Positions 1 to 10,339 of a DNA stretch of 64,000 nt are shown here, piece by piece (the stretch's first letter is position 1; every line of letters begins with the position of its first letter). The DNA comes from Prorocentrum cordatum. Taxonomy: Eukaryota > Sar > Dinophyceae > Prorocentrales > Prorocentraceae. A program made the translations under genes and the position numbers. The stretch is from assembly GCA_963575745.1 (NCBI GenBank), contig CAUYUJ010014349.1, positions 732,881-796,880 of the forward strand, written 5' to 3'. The notes beneath the pieces are model-generated. The model made no database searches, was not told the origin of the DNA, and worked only from the letters and a program-made list of their open reading frames with translations.

Positions 1-137
1 CGCCTGCGCGGGGCGAGGACGGGGGCCCTGGAGCCGGGTCGACCTTCGCCGTCGCCACTGTCGGGAGAGGGGGTGATGAGGGCGATGCTGAGGTGGCAAG
101 ACGATGAATAGCGATTCGATTTGAGATCGAACCGAGA

Positions 138-171
138 TCGACGCGATTTCGACCCGTCGAAGGTGCGTCGA
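138..171. repeat. GACGCGTC-type palindrome, copy 1
   Basis: Imperfect palindrome of 34 bases with outer arms TCGACGC/GCGTCGA and inner arms TTCGAC/GTCGAA. Related palindromes recur at about 1340-1375, 2371-2406 and 4628-4663, so this is a dispersed short element. Nothing gene-like is visible in 1-340 otherwise. Confidence 0.6.
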
Positions 172-351
172 CCGAGCGGCCCGAGCGGGGGGGGGGCGAG
201 GAGGACGAGGTGATCGACGACGAGGATGCGGGCGGGTGAGTTCGGAGAAGGACGAGGTGGAATGGGAGTCGGGTAGCTCATTATCCCAAGATGTGGCTGC
301 GTCGGAGGTCGAATCGGCAGTAATTATTTTATGTGAACGTATCGAGTCTTC

Positions 352-2054
352 GTGAGGATCCGCGTTCACGGTTCACCGCTCAACTACAACAATTTCCTAG
401 ATGAAACATTGGGAGTGCTCTTGCGGGATATCGCTGTGTACGCACATCGATCATCATACAACCGTCGCGCTTTCTCGCTGCTCGAGCTGCAGGGGCGATT
501 GGAGACGAACGTGCACATGGCAGTGACGGGTGACTCGGTCTACATTATTTCAGGTATATGATGTTTCGCCTCGCCCTGGTTTCCCTGGCATGCGCGTGCT
601 GCTGTTCGGGGGTGCCGACGTTTAGTTCGGTTTCGGAGGCAGGGAAGGCCTATGCGATCAGGCGGGGTGATGAGCTGAAGCAACAGGGTGCCCCAGTCAG
701 TCTCACGTGGGCCAGTAGCGCAGTTGCGCTACAGATCATTGCCAAAGAGGTGGAACTTCTGTCTCCCACGGTCGTCAGGGATCTCGCGCTGTTCGAAATG
801 TTCAGCGGCAAAGGAGGGCTGTCGTACCAGGTGCGCTCGCTGGGGTACAAGGTTGCAAGTTTTGAGCGCAAGGATCGCCCCAGGTACATGGATGCTTGTA
901 CTCTACACGGCGCTCTATATGCCGTGCACTGCTTGCTCAGCGTTGCACCCTCTGGCTCGGCCCACTTCGCGCCGCAATGTTCGACGTGGTGGATTGGGGC
1001 TCGTGGCCACACGCGCCGCGATCCTGCTACCGACGTCTTCGGCACCTTCGACCGCGCGGATGTGTCCGAAGCCAACTGGATCCTGCTGCTGACGTGGGGA
1101 GGGCGGGGCGCTTTCTTATCAGCGCAGTCCCCTCTCAGCAACGTAGTGCAATCCTTACTCCTCTATCCCACATTCTCCCCCCGTTCCCTCCCTCATTCTG
1201 CCGCCCCCCCCGCATCGCCCGCCCTGGCCCCCTTCCTTCTTCGTCAGCCATTCCGCCTCCAACATACAGCCTTACGCTCAGACCAGCAATTGCATTGCAG
1301 TGCGTTGTGCGCAATGTATTCGGTCGCAGTTCGATGCAATTTAGATGCGCCTTAGACGCGTCTAAACGTTGTCTGACCGCGAGCAACGTTCTATTCCAGT
1401 CGCGTCCCGCATATTTCCATTCGCATGTCCCCGCTCTCCCACGCACCGCCCATCATCTCCCCGCGCTGTTCTCCATCCATTCCCTTGGCGGCCTCGGCAC
1501 CCCAGCAGCGCTCGCTGGCAGGCCCCCCATGGCCATCTCGCCGCCTTGCAGGGGGCGGGCGGCTGGGGGCGGAGGGGCATGGGAGGTGCTACCTGATGAC
1601 CGTCGCCTTCATTCGCAACGTCTTTTTCAGCTTGGAGCAGCCGCGCGCTTCCATGCTAGTGGACACTCCGCAGCTTCAGTATGCCATCAGACTGGCTAGC
1701 GCAACGTGCAACACTGTTTTTCTGGGGGGTTTCGGCGCACCTTCCCCGAAACCAATTCAGGTCTGGGCCACGGGGCCAGGATTGAGCGCTATCGTGCGGT
1801 CTAAGAAGGCCTCGGATAAGCGCCTCGGGACCAAGAAAATTCAGCTCGCAGTCGAACAGCCTCGTCGCTCGGCGAAGGCTAACTCCGCTGGCAGCCGGTC
1901 GGGCTGGAAAGCCGACAAGTGGGTCGGCGGGAAAAAATCGCGCCAGGGCCCGAGCGAGAATTACCCGATTGAGTTTTGTTTCGCCCTGGCGACGTGCGTC
2001 GTCGATCGTTTGTCGGATAGTTCCAAGCTCGCTTGCGCAGCCGAGCCTATTTAA
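352..2054 (+). CDS. Methyltransferase-like dinoflagellate family protein, multi-exon
   Basis: Proposed exons are 352-553, 643-1093 and 1586-2054. The first intron runs from CAG|GTATAT to GGCAG|GG (phase 1), the second from AC|GTGGGG to GGGAG|GTGC (phase 2), and the frame stays open to TAA at 2052-2054. Exon 2 encodes LFEMFSGKGGLSYQV, which resembles the glycine-rich SAM-binding motif I of Rossmann-fold methyltransferases. It also has FAPQCSTWW, which recalls the Pro-Cys loop of C5 cytosine methyltransferases, and DVSEANWI. Exon 3 gives FFSLEQPRASML and FGAPSPKPIQVWATG. This order, and the EQP and SPKP segments, match a large family of uncharacterised dinoflagellate proteins as I recall it. 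Catalysis is not demonstrated. The 5' end is uncertain: the frame at 352 opens with GTG, so an upstream exon or trans-splice site is likely. An alternative start at ATG 558 reads through intron 1 and gives a hydrophobic N-terminus. Confidence 0.55.
1094..1585 (+). other. Proposed intron of the methyltransferase-like gene
   Basis: The interval is C/T-rich, like the other introns here. It contains a diverged copy of the GACGCGTC palindrome (TTAGACGCGTCTAA core) near 1350-1365, so the dispersed element also occurs inside introns. Confidence 0.45.
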
Positions 2055-2370
2055 GGCGCAGTGCCTCTGCCAACGAATGATGGGGGACTATGGCATGAAG
2101 AGGAGGGCGGGAGGATGAGACGGAGGAGAGGGGGATGAGAAAGAGGAAGACGGAAAGGATGAGGGGATGGTGATAGTGACGACGATGAGGAGGAGAAGGA
2201 AGAGGGGGAATAACAGGAGAGCGACAATGATTGCGAAGGAGAGCACGAGCCCGTTAAATATGGGAGCGGATGAGGATGCGCGCATTGGGGGATGAGGATG
2301 ATGGGGAGGAGGCGAGGGGGAGGGAGAGCCGGAACGGCGCGGAGGCGCCTCGCGGGATGGCGACTTGCAC

Positions 2371-2406
2371 TTAGACGCAGAATCGACGCGTCGAAGGGGC
2401 GTCGAA
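2371..2406. repeat. GACGCGTC-type palindrome, copy 3
   Basis: Arms TTAGACGC and GCGTCGAA surround the core TCGACGCGTCGA. The 3' flank GAAATCGGGG is shared with the copy at 4628, so the repeated unit is somewhat longer than the palindrome. Confidence 0.65.
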
Positions 2407-2461
2407 ATCGGGGAGTGCAGAGGAGGGAATGCGGGGGGCACTTCGAGGAGAGAATGAGAGA

Positions 2462-2469
<8 letters not shown>

Positions 2470-2543
<74 letters not shown>
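2470..2543. repeat. (GA)n microsatellite
   Basis: Nearly pure GA dinucleotides. The surrounding 2055-3260 holds no convincing gene, only purine-rich sequence and the palindrome at 2371-2406. Confidence 0.95.
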
Positions 2544-2545
<2 letters not shown>

Positions 2546-3260
2546 CATTTCTAGCATGCGGAGCCGCCCCTAGATCCTTGATTGTTTGAAGAGTCACCTG
2601 TGTGTAAACACGCGCGGCACTCGTGCCAACTGTCATGTGACTCGCTGCTGGCGAAAATTTGACTCGCCAGAGCCCCGAGGTGTTATGCTCGCCCCTGTGC
2701 GTCGACGCTGTTCTTGGATGTCTTGCATCTTTGTGCGGCACTACAAGCTCGCATTGGCGATGCATCGCACGATCGGGCGCGCCCGTCGCGCATTGCTGGT
2801 GCATCGGCGGCGTGCGCGCGCAACGAGAGATGCATTGCTGGGGGGCTGGCGCGGAGCAGAGGGAAGAGGATCAGGGGGAGGGAGGTTAGCCGGACGAGGA
2901 TGAGCGGCGGCGAGAGACAGAGATAGAGAGAGAGAGAGGATGCATCGGCCGCCTCCCAGCTCTGCTGCAGCCGCGCCATCGCGCGTCGGTGCGATTTCAG
3001 AGGGAGGTTGATCTCGCGCGCGCGGGTCGCGTTCGCCTTCTCCGCATCGCGTCGGAGAGGGCGAGAGCGACCGCCACGCGCGAGGTCAACCTCCGTCTGG
3101 CCAGCTCGCAGAAGACCCCGCGTGCTGAAGGAGGAGGGATGAGGGTAGGTCGAAAAAGGGGGAATGCGGACGGCCGACGACCCCTGTCCGCGTCTTCTCG
3201 GCTCAGCGGTTCCACCACCGACGCGAATCCCTAGCGAGCGCCCTCGTCATTGATCGAGCG

Positions 3261-4131
3261 ATGGAGTGGCTGGGCCCCGAGTCGTGGCAGCCAGACGATC
3301 AGCAGCAGCAGCAGCAGCAGCAGCAACCCGAGGATAGGATTCCAAACACGGAGGCTTTGGAGCGCATAAGGGCAAAGGCTCGGAGCGACGCGCACGCCTT
3401 CTTTAGCGACGTGGCTCTCCCTCGGCGCACCGCGGCTTTGAACTCCGAAACTGCATCGCGGGACTGGTCCAGATCGCATTCGATAGCGAGCGATCTGGCC
3501 CACTCCCGCCATGCAGTTTTGGATTTCATCTGCGGGTCCCAGGATCCTTCCTGTAGGTGCTATTCGTCCCCCGCCAGAACCGAGAGCTAGGGACGCTGGC
3601 AATGCTGGGGGGCCCATCGTCATCCACCCGTCGGGCCCGACGGGCCTCCCCAAAGCGTTCGATTTCGCTGCGAATATGCTGAGCCGCATGGAGACATCGT
3701 TGAGAAACGGTCACCGCCCCCCCCCCCCCCCCCTGCGACTGCCCATGCCCTCCCCCTCGCTTTCCCGCTCGCAACGGGTCCTCTCGCTCCCTCCTCCACC
3801 TCGCCCTCCCTCCTCTCGCCGCTTCGAGGACCTGGATCCTCACGCCGCTCTTCTCCTCAGATCAGACATCGAGCGCGTGCTCGAGGAACGCAGCAGCGAC
3901 ATGGGCCCATCTGATGCGAGCAGCGACGAGCTGGATGATGAGTACATGGCAGGCTTAGAGCGGCAGCGGCAGCTGAACATAGAGCGGCAGCGGCAACATC
4001 AACAGCCCCAAGGCGTGAGCCAGCAGTCGGGCGATGCGAGCTCGTCGAGCGATCCTCTGCACCCAGGCAATCAGCAGCAGCAGCAACAGCAGCAACAGCA
4101 GCCCAAGGCCAAGGCGCTTGCGGGCCCGTAG
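3261..4131 (+). CDS. Glutamine-rich low-complexity protein, probably several exons
   Basis: Reading starts at ATG 3261 (MEWLGPESWQPDD) and enters a run of 9 Gln at about 3301-3327. A normal-composition stretch follows (TEALERIRAKARSDAHAFF). Near 3530-3560 the good reading moves to another frame (IVIHPSGPTGLPKAFDFAA), which points to a short intron, an indel or an assembly error; I could not place one clean splice pair. A C-run and pyrimidine tract at 3710-3860 looks like an intron. The last part has ERVLEERSSDMGPSDASSDE, Arg-Gln repeats and a second run of about 10 Gln at 4075-4104, ending at TAG 4129-4131. No known domain was recognised. The composition suits a disordered nuclear or RNA-associated protein, but that is inference. 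An antisense ORF through the CAG tract is ignored as low complexity. Confidence 0.4.
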
Positions 4132-4627
4132 GCGCCCAGACTTTGATGGGCGAGATCGGGGGAGGGATGGGGGTAGAATGGGGCATGGGAGATAGAGGGT
4201 ATGCGCCCGCTGAAGACGGCACCGATCGACGCCCTTGAGGGCGTGCACGGATGGCTTGCTCGACCCGACCGCAAGCGGAGCTCGACCGCCAGCGGGGGGC
4301 CACCAGCGCAGGTGGAGAAACGACGAGAAGAGGACGAGGGGGATCAGCAGCATGCGGGTGAGCATGATGAGGAGGAAACGGACAAGGAGTGGAGGATAAC
4401 AATGACCATCAGGATGAGGGGGAGGAGGGGGAGGAGGAGGATGGCGATGAGGAGTCAGAGGAGGATGACTAGTACGAGGGGGAGGATGAGGGGAAGGGGT
4501 GGATGGGGGGAATGGGGAGAGAGGGAGGGGTGAGGGAGGAAGGGGGGGGGAACGCGGGATGCAGAGAGAGATAGAGAGATGAGTGGATGGATAAAGACTC
4601 TTCGCCTCGAGTTAACCTCGAGCCGGT

Positions 4628-4663
4628 TTCGACGCGGCTTCGACGCGTCGAAGTCGCGTCGAA
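4628..4663. repeat. GACGCGTC-type palindrome, copy 4 (near-perfect)
   Basis: A 36-base palindrome with a single mismatched pair, built as TTCGACGCG and CGCGTCGAA arms around CTTCGACGCGTCGAAG. This is the best-preserved copy of the family. Confidence 0.75.
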
Positions 4664-4712
4664 ATCGGGGGCAGTGCGCGTGCACACATGCACATAGAGA
4701 GAACATACATGT

Positions 4713-4731
4713 TATATATATATATATATAT
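4713..4731. repeat. (TA)n microsatellite
   Basis: A short pure TA run just upstream of the small acidic-protein gene, followed by GA-rich sequence to 4780. Confidence 0.9.
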
Positions 4732-4851
4732 AGAGGGTGGGAGATGGGGAGGGAGAGGGAGAGGGAGAGAGAAAGAGAGTGAGTGAAACGCCGCGAGCGC
4801 CTGACTCAAACAGTCGCGGGCGGGGAGCGCGGGCGGGTCGCGCGGGCAGCT

Positions 4852-5371
4852 ATGGTCGCATCCGCCACGGGCGAGGATCGGTTCGCGTCAATCGACGCGT
4901 TCCACGGATGGCTGGAGATCGGCCTGTGGGACGAGCTGCGCGTCCCAATGCACCTCAGCCGAGCGTTTCGCTTCCCCGTCCAGCCCACGTACTTCTTTCC
5001 CGTTCCTGTGGCCGTCGACCCGCTCTGGGACGACAACGGGACGGAGACGGACTCGAGCTCCGACTCGAGCTCCGACGAGAGCTCCGACGAGGGCGAGGGG
5101 GCGGGCTCGAACTCCGACGAGCCGGAGGAGCCACAGTGGCTCACGCACAACCAGATCGTGCAGCTGAACCGCGCTGCTGAGGATATTTGTTGTGCTTTGT
5201 TCCTAAATGAAATTATGTTTTCACCACTTTAGTTTTCGGCCATGCGAGCAGCATGACGGCATGCCCGTGCCGTCGCCGCTCCCCTCGGAGTTGTCGGACC
5301 CCGAGTTCTACTTGATGGATGGCGCGATGACGCCCGTCACGACGCCGCGGCCGCGCTCCGCGACGTGGTAG
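4852..5371 (+). CDS. Small acidic Ser/Asp/Glu-rich protein, two exons
   Basis: Start chosen at ATG 4852 (MVASATGEDRFASIDAFHGW); the frame is open from 4783 upstream. Exon 1 has a well-mixed N-terminal part (DELRVPMHLSRAFRFPVQP), then an acidic serine tract (SSSDSSSDESSDEGEG) and WLTHNQIVQLNRAAE. Without splicing, the frame leaves sensible sequence at about 5182 and stops at 5232. Joining GAG at 5179-5181 to CAG at 5249 keeps frame and gives QHDGMPVPSPLPSELSDPEF and MDGAMTPVTTP up to TAG 5369-5371. This needs a 67-base intron starting with GA, a donor type known in dinoflagellates. The product is about 150 residues, acidic, with no recognised domain. Function unknown. Confidence 0.45.
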
Positions 5372-5387
5372 AGTACGTTTTTTTTTC

Positions 5388-5570
5388 TTTCCGAGGGGGG
5401 AGAGAGCGAGGGAGGGGGAGGGGGGAGGGAGGGCGAGGGGAGAGAAATACAGGGAGAGAGGCGCACACATATACATGTGAATATGTACGCGCGTATATAT
5501 ATAGAGAGAGAGAGACGGATATATGTATATATAGATATACAGAGAGATATACACACATAAAAAACACACA

Positions 5571-5639
<69 letters not shown>

Positions 5640-5902
5640 GAGGAGAAGGGATAAGGGGGGGGACAGGGGGGGGGGAGGGACGGGGGAACATGGAGGAGGG
5701 AGGGAAGGGATAGAGGGACGGCGAAAGGAGGGAGGAGGGAAGAGAGAGGAAGGAGGGAGGGAGGAGGCCCCCCCTCCCTCCATCCTCGCCCCCCCCCCCG
5801 CCCATCCTCCCTTGGCCCCCCTCCCTCGCTGTTTTTCCTTTCACTCCCTCTCACTCGCTCACTTGCTCTCTCTCTCTCTCTCTCTCTCTTCTCTTCTCTC
5901 TC

Positions 5903-5950
<48 letters not shown>

Positions 5951-6024
5951 CTCCCCCCCCTGTCTGTCTCTCTGTCTGTCTATATATACCCCTTTTCTCT
6001 CTATCTTTTTTTTTTTTTTTCTCC

Positions 6025-6104
<80 letters not shown>

Positions 6105-6146
6105 CCCTCCCTCCCTCCCTTCCTCCCTCCCTATATCCTCTCTCTC

Positions 6147-6217
<71 letters not shown>

Positions 6218-6378
6218 CTCTCTCTCCCCTCTCTCCCCCTCCCCCCCCTCTCCCTCTCCCTCTCCTTGTCTCTCTCTCTCTCTCTCTGACGCGCTATACC
6301 TTTCCTTGTATTTCTCTTATCGTATCTTCTCTTCTCTCTTCTCTCTCTTCTATCGTTTGTCTTATGTCTCCTCTCTCT

Positions 6379-6465
<87 letters not shown>

Positions 6466-6530
6466 ACTCTCTCTCGCTCTCCCTCTCGCCCCGTTCCCTC
6501 CCTCCGCCCTCCCCTCCTCCCTCCTCCACC
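5388..6530. repeat. Long purine block followed by long pyrimidine block, (GA)n then (CT)n
   Basis: From 5390 to about 5770 the + strand is almost all purine (GA and GGGA runs, with short TATA and CACA interruptions). From about 5775 to 6530 it is almost all pyrimidine (CT, CCT and T runs). The two halves are roughly complementary, so the block could fold into a very long imperfect hairpin. Long ORFs here are pure low-complexity Ser/Leu or Arg/Glu and are not genes. Confidence 0.95.
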
Positions 6531-6607
6531 CACGTCTGGGCAGGACGGATATAAAGTGCCGCGCTAAAGAGGCTGGGCCGCCGTTCCGCCGACCCCGCGG
6601 GGTTTGT

Positions 6608-6725
6608 TACGCTATGCTGTGCTATGCTGTGCTATGCTGTGCTATGCTGCGCTATGCTTTGCTATGCTTTGCTATGCTGTGTACTGCTATGTTGCGCTCT
6701 GATATGCTGCGTTATGCTATGCTTT
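6608..6725. repeat. Tandem 10-base repeat, CTATGCTGTG-type
   Basis: About ten imperfect copies of a 10-base unit (GCTATGCTGT, GCTATGCTTT). A looser version of similar words appears at about 16700-16880. Confidence 0.85.
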
Positions 6726-6858
6726 GCCGCGTTGAACGTCAACGACCGCCAACGTGAATACAACACCACAGTGAACCATGACTAAAATGACGAAACATCA
6801 GTTTTTCATCATTCGTGCACAAACGCATTTTATGTCAACCAAGACGTTTGGTAACATA

Positions 6859-6903
6859 ATGCATCATATGATGCATCATATCATGTCATCAGAATCTGAT
6901 GAC
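6859..6903. other. Two adjacent palindromes upstream of the long gene
   Basis: ATGCATCATATGATGCAT (6859-6876) is a perfect 18-base palindrome. Nine bases later GTCATCAG and CTGATGAC (6885-6903) form an inverted repeat with a 3-base loop. They sit directly before the (GGA)n tract at 6917-6962 and the first proposed exon. A regulatory role is only a guess. Confidence 0.6.
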
Positions 6904-6977
6904 ACGGAACCTCAGGGGAGGAGGAGGAGGAGGAGGAGGAGGAGGAGGAGGAGGAGGAGGGGGAGGAGGGGGGGGAG

Positions 6978-9440
6978 GTGGTGGGAGAGGAGGAGGAGGG
7001 CAGCCAGTTGCCCGCCCCTCCCTCGTCTTTCGTCCCAGCCCAGCTCTCGCCCCGCCAGGACGCGCGGGGCGCTCCGCCGAGCGGCTCGAGCGGATCCGCG
7101 CGCGCCCCGCCCCCGGAGCCGCCCGAGGGCTGCGAGGACTCCAGGGCGAAGAAGACGAGGCAGAAGCAGAGGCAGAGATCGCCCGACGGAGACGCGGCCG
7201 GCGCGCTAGAGGATGCGCCCGAGGTCCACAGTCGAAGCGCGCGTGCCGCAGCGCCGTCGCCGCGCCCGCTGCCCCCGCCCGCCCCCGCCTCTCCCGCGAT
7301 GCTCCCCCAGCCATGCGGCATGCGCCAGAGCGACGTTGCGGGGGCGCGGGTGAGTGCGGGGGGAGGGGGCGGCAAAAGGGGGAGGCGGGCGCATCGACAT
7401 CGCCGCGGCTACCGCCCGTCGGTTGCGCACGAGGGCGCCGACGCCGCAGGCGAGGCAGATGAGCCTGAGGTGTCCACTGGCGAATCGGGCGGTATTTGTA
7501 GTCTCCGCCCTGTTCGCCGTCGTCCCCCTTCCCCCACTTGTGCCCTTGCCTTGCCCCCCCCTTCCTCGCCCCTCGTTTGTTCTCGGCCCTCCAGGTTTTT
7601 ATTGCCTCGAGCTTCGCCGCCTCTCGTGTCTCTCGATCTCTTCGATCGCGGGCCCGCCCGGCCCGCCCGGCCCTCCCCTCCTCTCTCCTCGATCGCGGGC
7701 CCGCCCAGCCAAGACGCCCGACGCCGCCGTCATCCTGCTGCGCCCCCCGCCGTTGCCCCTCGCGCTGCTTCGGGGCAGGTGACGGAGCAGCGGAAGGGGC
7801 TGAAGAAGTTCTGCGCCATGCAGTGCGGGGCGATCTGGAACGAGAGCCCTGACCCGTGCGACCCACAGCGCAAGGTCATCAGGTGGGAGTACGACACCGA
7901 GGACGCGTCGGCCCCCTCGTCCTCGCAGGGCTCGTGTTGCTGGCTATGCGGCAAGACTTGGCGCACCAAAGTGAGGCACTTGCAGGAGGGGCCTGACCAG
8001 GAGAGGGAGCACTATGCCAAGCAACTTGGCAAGGACAACACGAAAAGGGAGGCCTTCCAGCAGAAGCGCAGCGAGACCAAGGAGTCGGTGATAAAGAGGA
8101 TGCTGAAGACAAAGAGGAGTCCAGGCTCGGCAGCCGCTCTCGCCTTCCCCGCTCTCCCCCACTTCAAGTCCGCGGCTGTCGCCGACCTCGGACCCCCCGC
8201 GGCCCCGGCTTGCCCTTGGGGCAGGGCTCCACAGTGCGGGCTGGGGAAGGCTGCAGCCGCGGCCTTGTCGCGTTGCTTGCGGCCCTCAGGCCGCAAGACG
8301 AAGCAGAGGTTCCACGTGAGGAAGAAGAGGTATCAGAATTGTTTCCTGGAGAAACCTGATGATTTATCTTACCCGATGGCGCAGTATCGCAAACTTTTCG
8401 GTGACCCGAAGTTGCCCAAGAATAAAGCTCTCAACCACGTCGCGTGCGTCATGGAAGGCGTCCGCGGCGTGGCCGTCCCGGGATCGAAAGGCGACGAGCC
8501 AATGAAGATCAAGACTCAGCTCGGTTCCACCTTGGAGCACGAGGAGTCCGAGGATTTGGGCAGCGAGTCTGGGGAGTCCGCGGCAGCCGAGAAGTTCGCC
8601 GACTTGACGAAGGCAAGCACGGAAGCGTACAACAGCGTATGCAGGGGCGCCGTGTTCAGCGTGCTCCAGGAATGCATGATGGACGAAGAAGATCGACAGA
8701 ACGAGGCTGCCAAGCTGAAGAAGGCGCATCAGCAGAAAAAGCGGCGCGCCGCCAAGGCCAAGGCGCCGGCCAAGAAGGCCAATTCCATGTGCTTCTTCGT
8801 CCGGGCGGCGAACGACTCCGACACCGACGACGACCTCTACTCGGACGACGGAGGCGCGCCACTTGCCAAGAGGGCTCCAACTTCAGCCAGCACGACAAAG
8901 GTGGTAAAGGCAACATCGAAGTCGAAGACAAAGGCAAAGGCGGCGAAGGTGGGTGGCACTGGTGACAAAGAAGATGGAGTAGGCGACGATGACACAGACC
9001 AAGAGAAAACAGCAGGTCGACCAAAACTGGACGTCAAGGAGACGTTGAAGGAAAATCGTCGCTCGTGGAGGCAGTGCAACGAGCGGTCCAATTACTTCGG
9101 CAGCGATGCGACGACCAAGATCCGTTCCCTCGTGCGTTGGGCTGGGGTTGCGCGCAACAAAGCAGCAGCTACCAAAGACGAGACAGAGAAGCATGCCTTC
9201 GAACTCATTGCCAAAACGTTCCAGGTGATGGAGATGGGCTGTAAGCTTTATAAGAAATGGAAGAACCGCCAAGGAGGAGATGCTGACAAGCATTTCGTGA
9301 GCTTCGACGAGGAGTGGAACTCGTTGACCGCCTTCGCGCTGGCCGACCCGCCCGTCGAGATCGATTGCGAGTTCTTGTGGCACACCAACATCACGCTCAA
9401 GGAGCCTTTTGCTGCGCCATCTCTGCGCTGTTGCTTATAG
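6978..9440 (+). CDS. Long unrecognised multi-exon gene, exons 1-2
   Basis: Open throughout, but probably two exons: 6978-7349 and 7779 to about 9401. Donor CGG|GTGAGT at 7350 and acceptor GGGGCAG|GTG at 7778 are both phase 0, and the 429-base interval is C-rich with intron-like composition. Exon 2 has natural composition: a Cys-rich stretch (FCAMQCGAIW, then CCWLCGKTW) that could bind zinc, a Lys/Glu-rich stretch (QLGKDNTKREAFQQKRSETK), acidic segments, and basic nuclear-like tracts (KKRRAAKAKAPAKK). The part at about 8115-8290 is Ala/Pro-rich and may be a further unspliced intron. The last codons before TAG 9440 look non-native. An exit at AAG 9399-9401 with a GA donor would join exon 3 in frame. 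No family is recognised. The start is uncertain because a (GGA)n tract lies immediately upstream. Confidence 0.5.
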   Translation: MVGEEEEGSQLPAPPSSFVPAQLSPRQDARGAPPSGSSGSARAPPPEPPEGCEDSRAKKTRQKQRQRSPDGDAAGALEDAPEVHSRSARAAAPSPRPLPPPAPASPAMLPQPCGMRQSDVAGARVSAGGGGGKRGRRAHRHRRGYRPSVAHEGADAAGEADEPEVSTGESGGICSLRPVRRRPPSPTCALALPPPSSPLVCSRPSRFLLPRASPPLVSLDLFDRGPARPARPSPPLSSIAGPPSQDARRRRHPAAPPAVAPRAASGQVTEQRKGLKKFCAMQCGAIWNESPDPCDPQRKVIRWEYDTEDASAPSSSQGSCCWLCGKTWRTKVRHLQEGPDQEREHYAKQLGKDNTKREAFQQKRSETKESVIKRMLKTKRSPGSAAALAFPALPHFKSAAVADLGPPAAPACPWGRAPQCGLGKAAAAALSRCLRPSGRKTKQRFHVRKKRYQNCFLEKPDDLSYPMAQYRKLFGDPKLPKNKALNHVACVMEGVRGVAVPGSKGDEPMKIKTQLGSTLEHEESEDLGSESGESAAAEKFADLTKASTEAYNSVCRGAVFSVLQECMMDEEDRQNEAAKLKKAHQQKKRRAAKAKAPAKKANSMCFFVRAANDSDTDDDLYSDDGGAPLAKRAPTSASTTKVVKATSKSKTKAKAAKVGGTGDKEDGVGDDDTDQEKTAGRPKLDVKETLKENRRSWRQCNERSNYFGSDATTKIRSLVRWAGVARNKAAATKDETEKHAFELIAKTFQVMEMGCKLYKKWKNRQGGDADKHFVSFDEEWNSLTAFALADPPVEIDCEFLWHTNITLKEPFAAPSLRCCL

Positions 9441-9829
9441 GGCATTTGTTCGGGGCGCCCCGGGCCCGGGCCTTGTCGCGCCGCACGGCTTCAGATTTTA
9501 GCGATCGGGGAGTTGCTTCTCGCTGGGATTCAGACGTGATGAGGAAGGCCTCTGGAGCCTGGCGGATGGGAAGTGCTGTTTATGCCTCTCTATCCCTCTC
9601 TCCCTCTCTCTCTCTGTCTCTGTCTCTGTCCTCCCCCTCCCCCCCCTCCTATCCTCCCCCTCTCCCCCGCTGCTTCGGCCCCCGCCCGTCATCTGCCCTT
9701 CTCGTTTCCTTTTTTTGTTTCTTTTCTTCTGGTCTTAGTTTTCCGTTCATCATTCCCCTGTCCCTTCGCCCTTCCGCCCCCTCCCCTTCTCGCGCTCTAT
9801 TCTGCTCATTGCTCGAGCGCCCCGCTCAG

Positions 9830-10339
9830 GCCGCGAGACCGTTCGACTGTGCCGACTCCCTGGTGCAGTTGCTCACGCGCTCGCAATTGGCGACGATGTT
9901 CGAGGCTTGCGCCCCGCCGCTGCCTTCGCCTTCGGCCGAGCCCCCCGAGGCCCGGGCGCCGAATGGCGCGGTGCCGTTGACGGACATCCTGATGGCCGAT
10001 GAGCGGACCCCCGCGAGTGACGAGGCTGGCCCCGCCAAGGAGGCCGGCCCTCTGCCGGCCCACCTCTTGGAGGCCGCGTCGAAGCAGGCGAAGTATTTTG
10101 GCGAGTTTCTCACGGCTGCGCTGACGAGCGCGCGCCCGTTGGGCTACGTCAAGGCAGAGTTGGGCAAGGCGTTGAATGTTATCTTGAAGCAGATCGCGAG
10201 TGCCCCCGAGGAGTACGACCCAAGCGTCGTGGCGCAGTTGCGAGACGTCCAGGCGCTCGTCCAGTTGCCGAAGGCGACGTTCCAGGTGGAGCCGCTGCAG
10301 CGTCTGGCGAAGGCCGACGCGTCGGTGGCCATGGCCTGA
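9830..10339 (+). CDS. Long unrecognised gene, exon 3
   Basis: Begins after CTCAG at 9829 in phase 0 (AARPFDCADSLVQLLTRSQL). It runs through acidic and Ala-rich helical sequence (HLLEAASKQAKYFGEFLTAA, KAELGKALNVILKQIASAPE, VAQLRDVQALVQL). Splicing at TCG|GTGGCC after 10324 is phase 0 and fits the next exon; otherwise the frame ends at TGA 10337-10339. The upstream intron is pyrimidine-rich. Predicted mostly helical; no domain recognised. Confidence 0.5.
   Translation, partial: AARPFDCADSLVQLLTRSQLATMFEACAPPLPSPSAEPPEARAPNGAVPLTDILMADERTPASDEAGPAKEAGPLPAHLLEAASKQAKYFGEFLTAALTSARPLGYVKAELGKALNVILKQIASAPEEYDPSVVAQLRDVQALVQLPKATFQVEPLQRLAKADASVAMA

Noticed and set aside
5213-6567. Ser/Leu and Arg/Glu-rich frames of up to 400 codons
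   Set aside because: Pure (GA)n/(CT)n translation.
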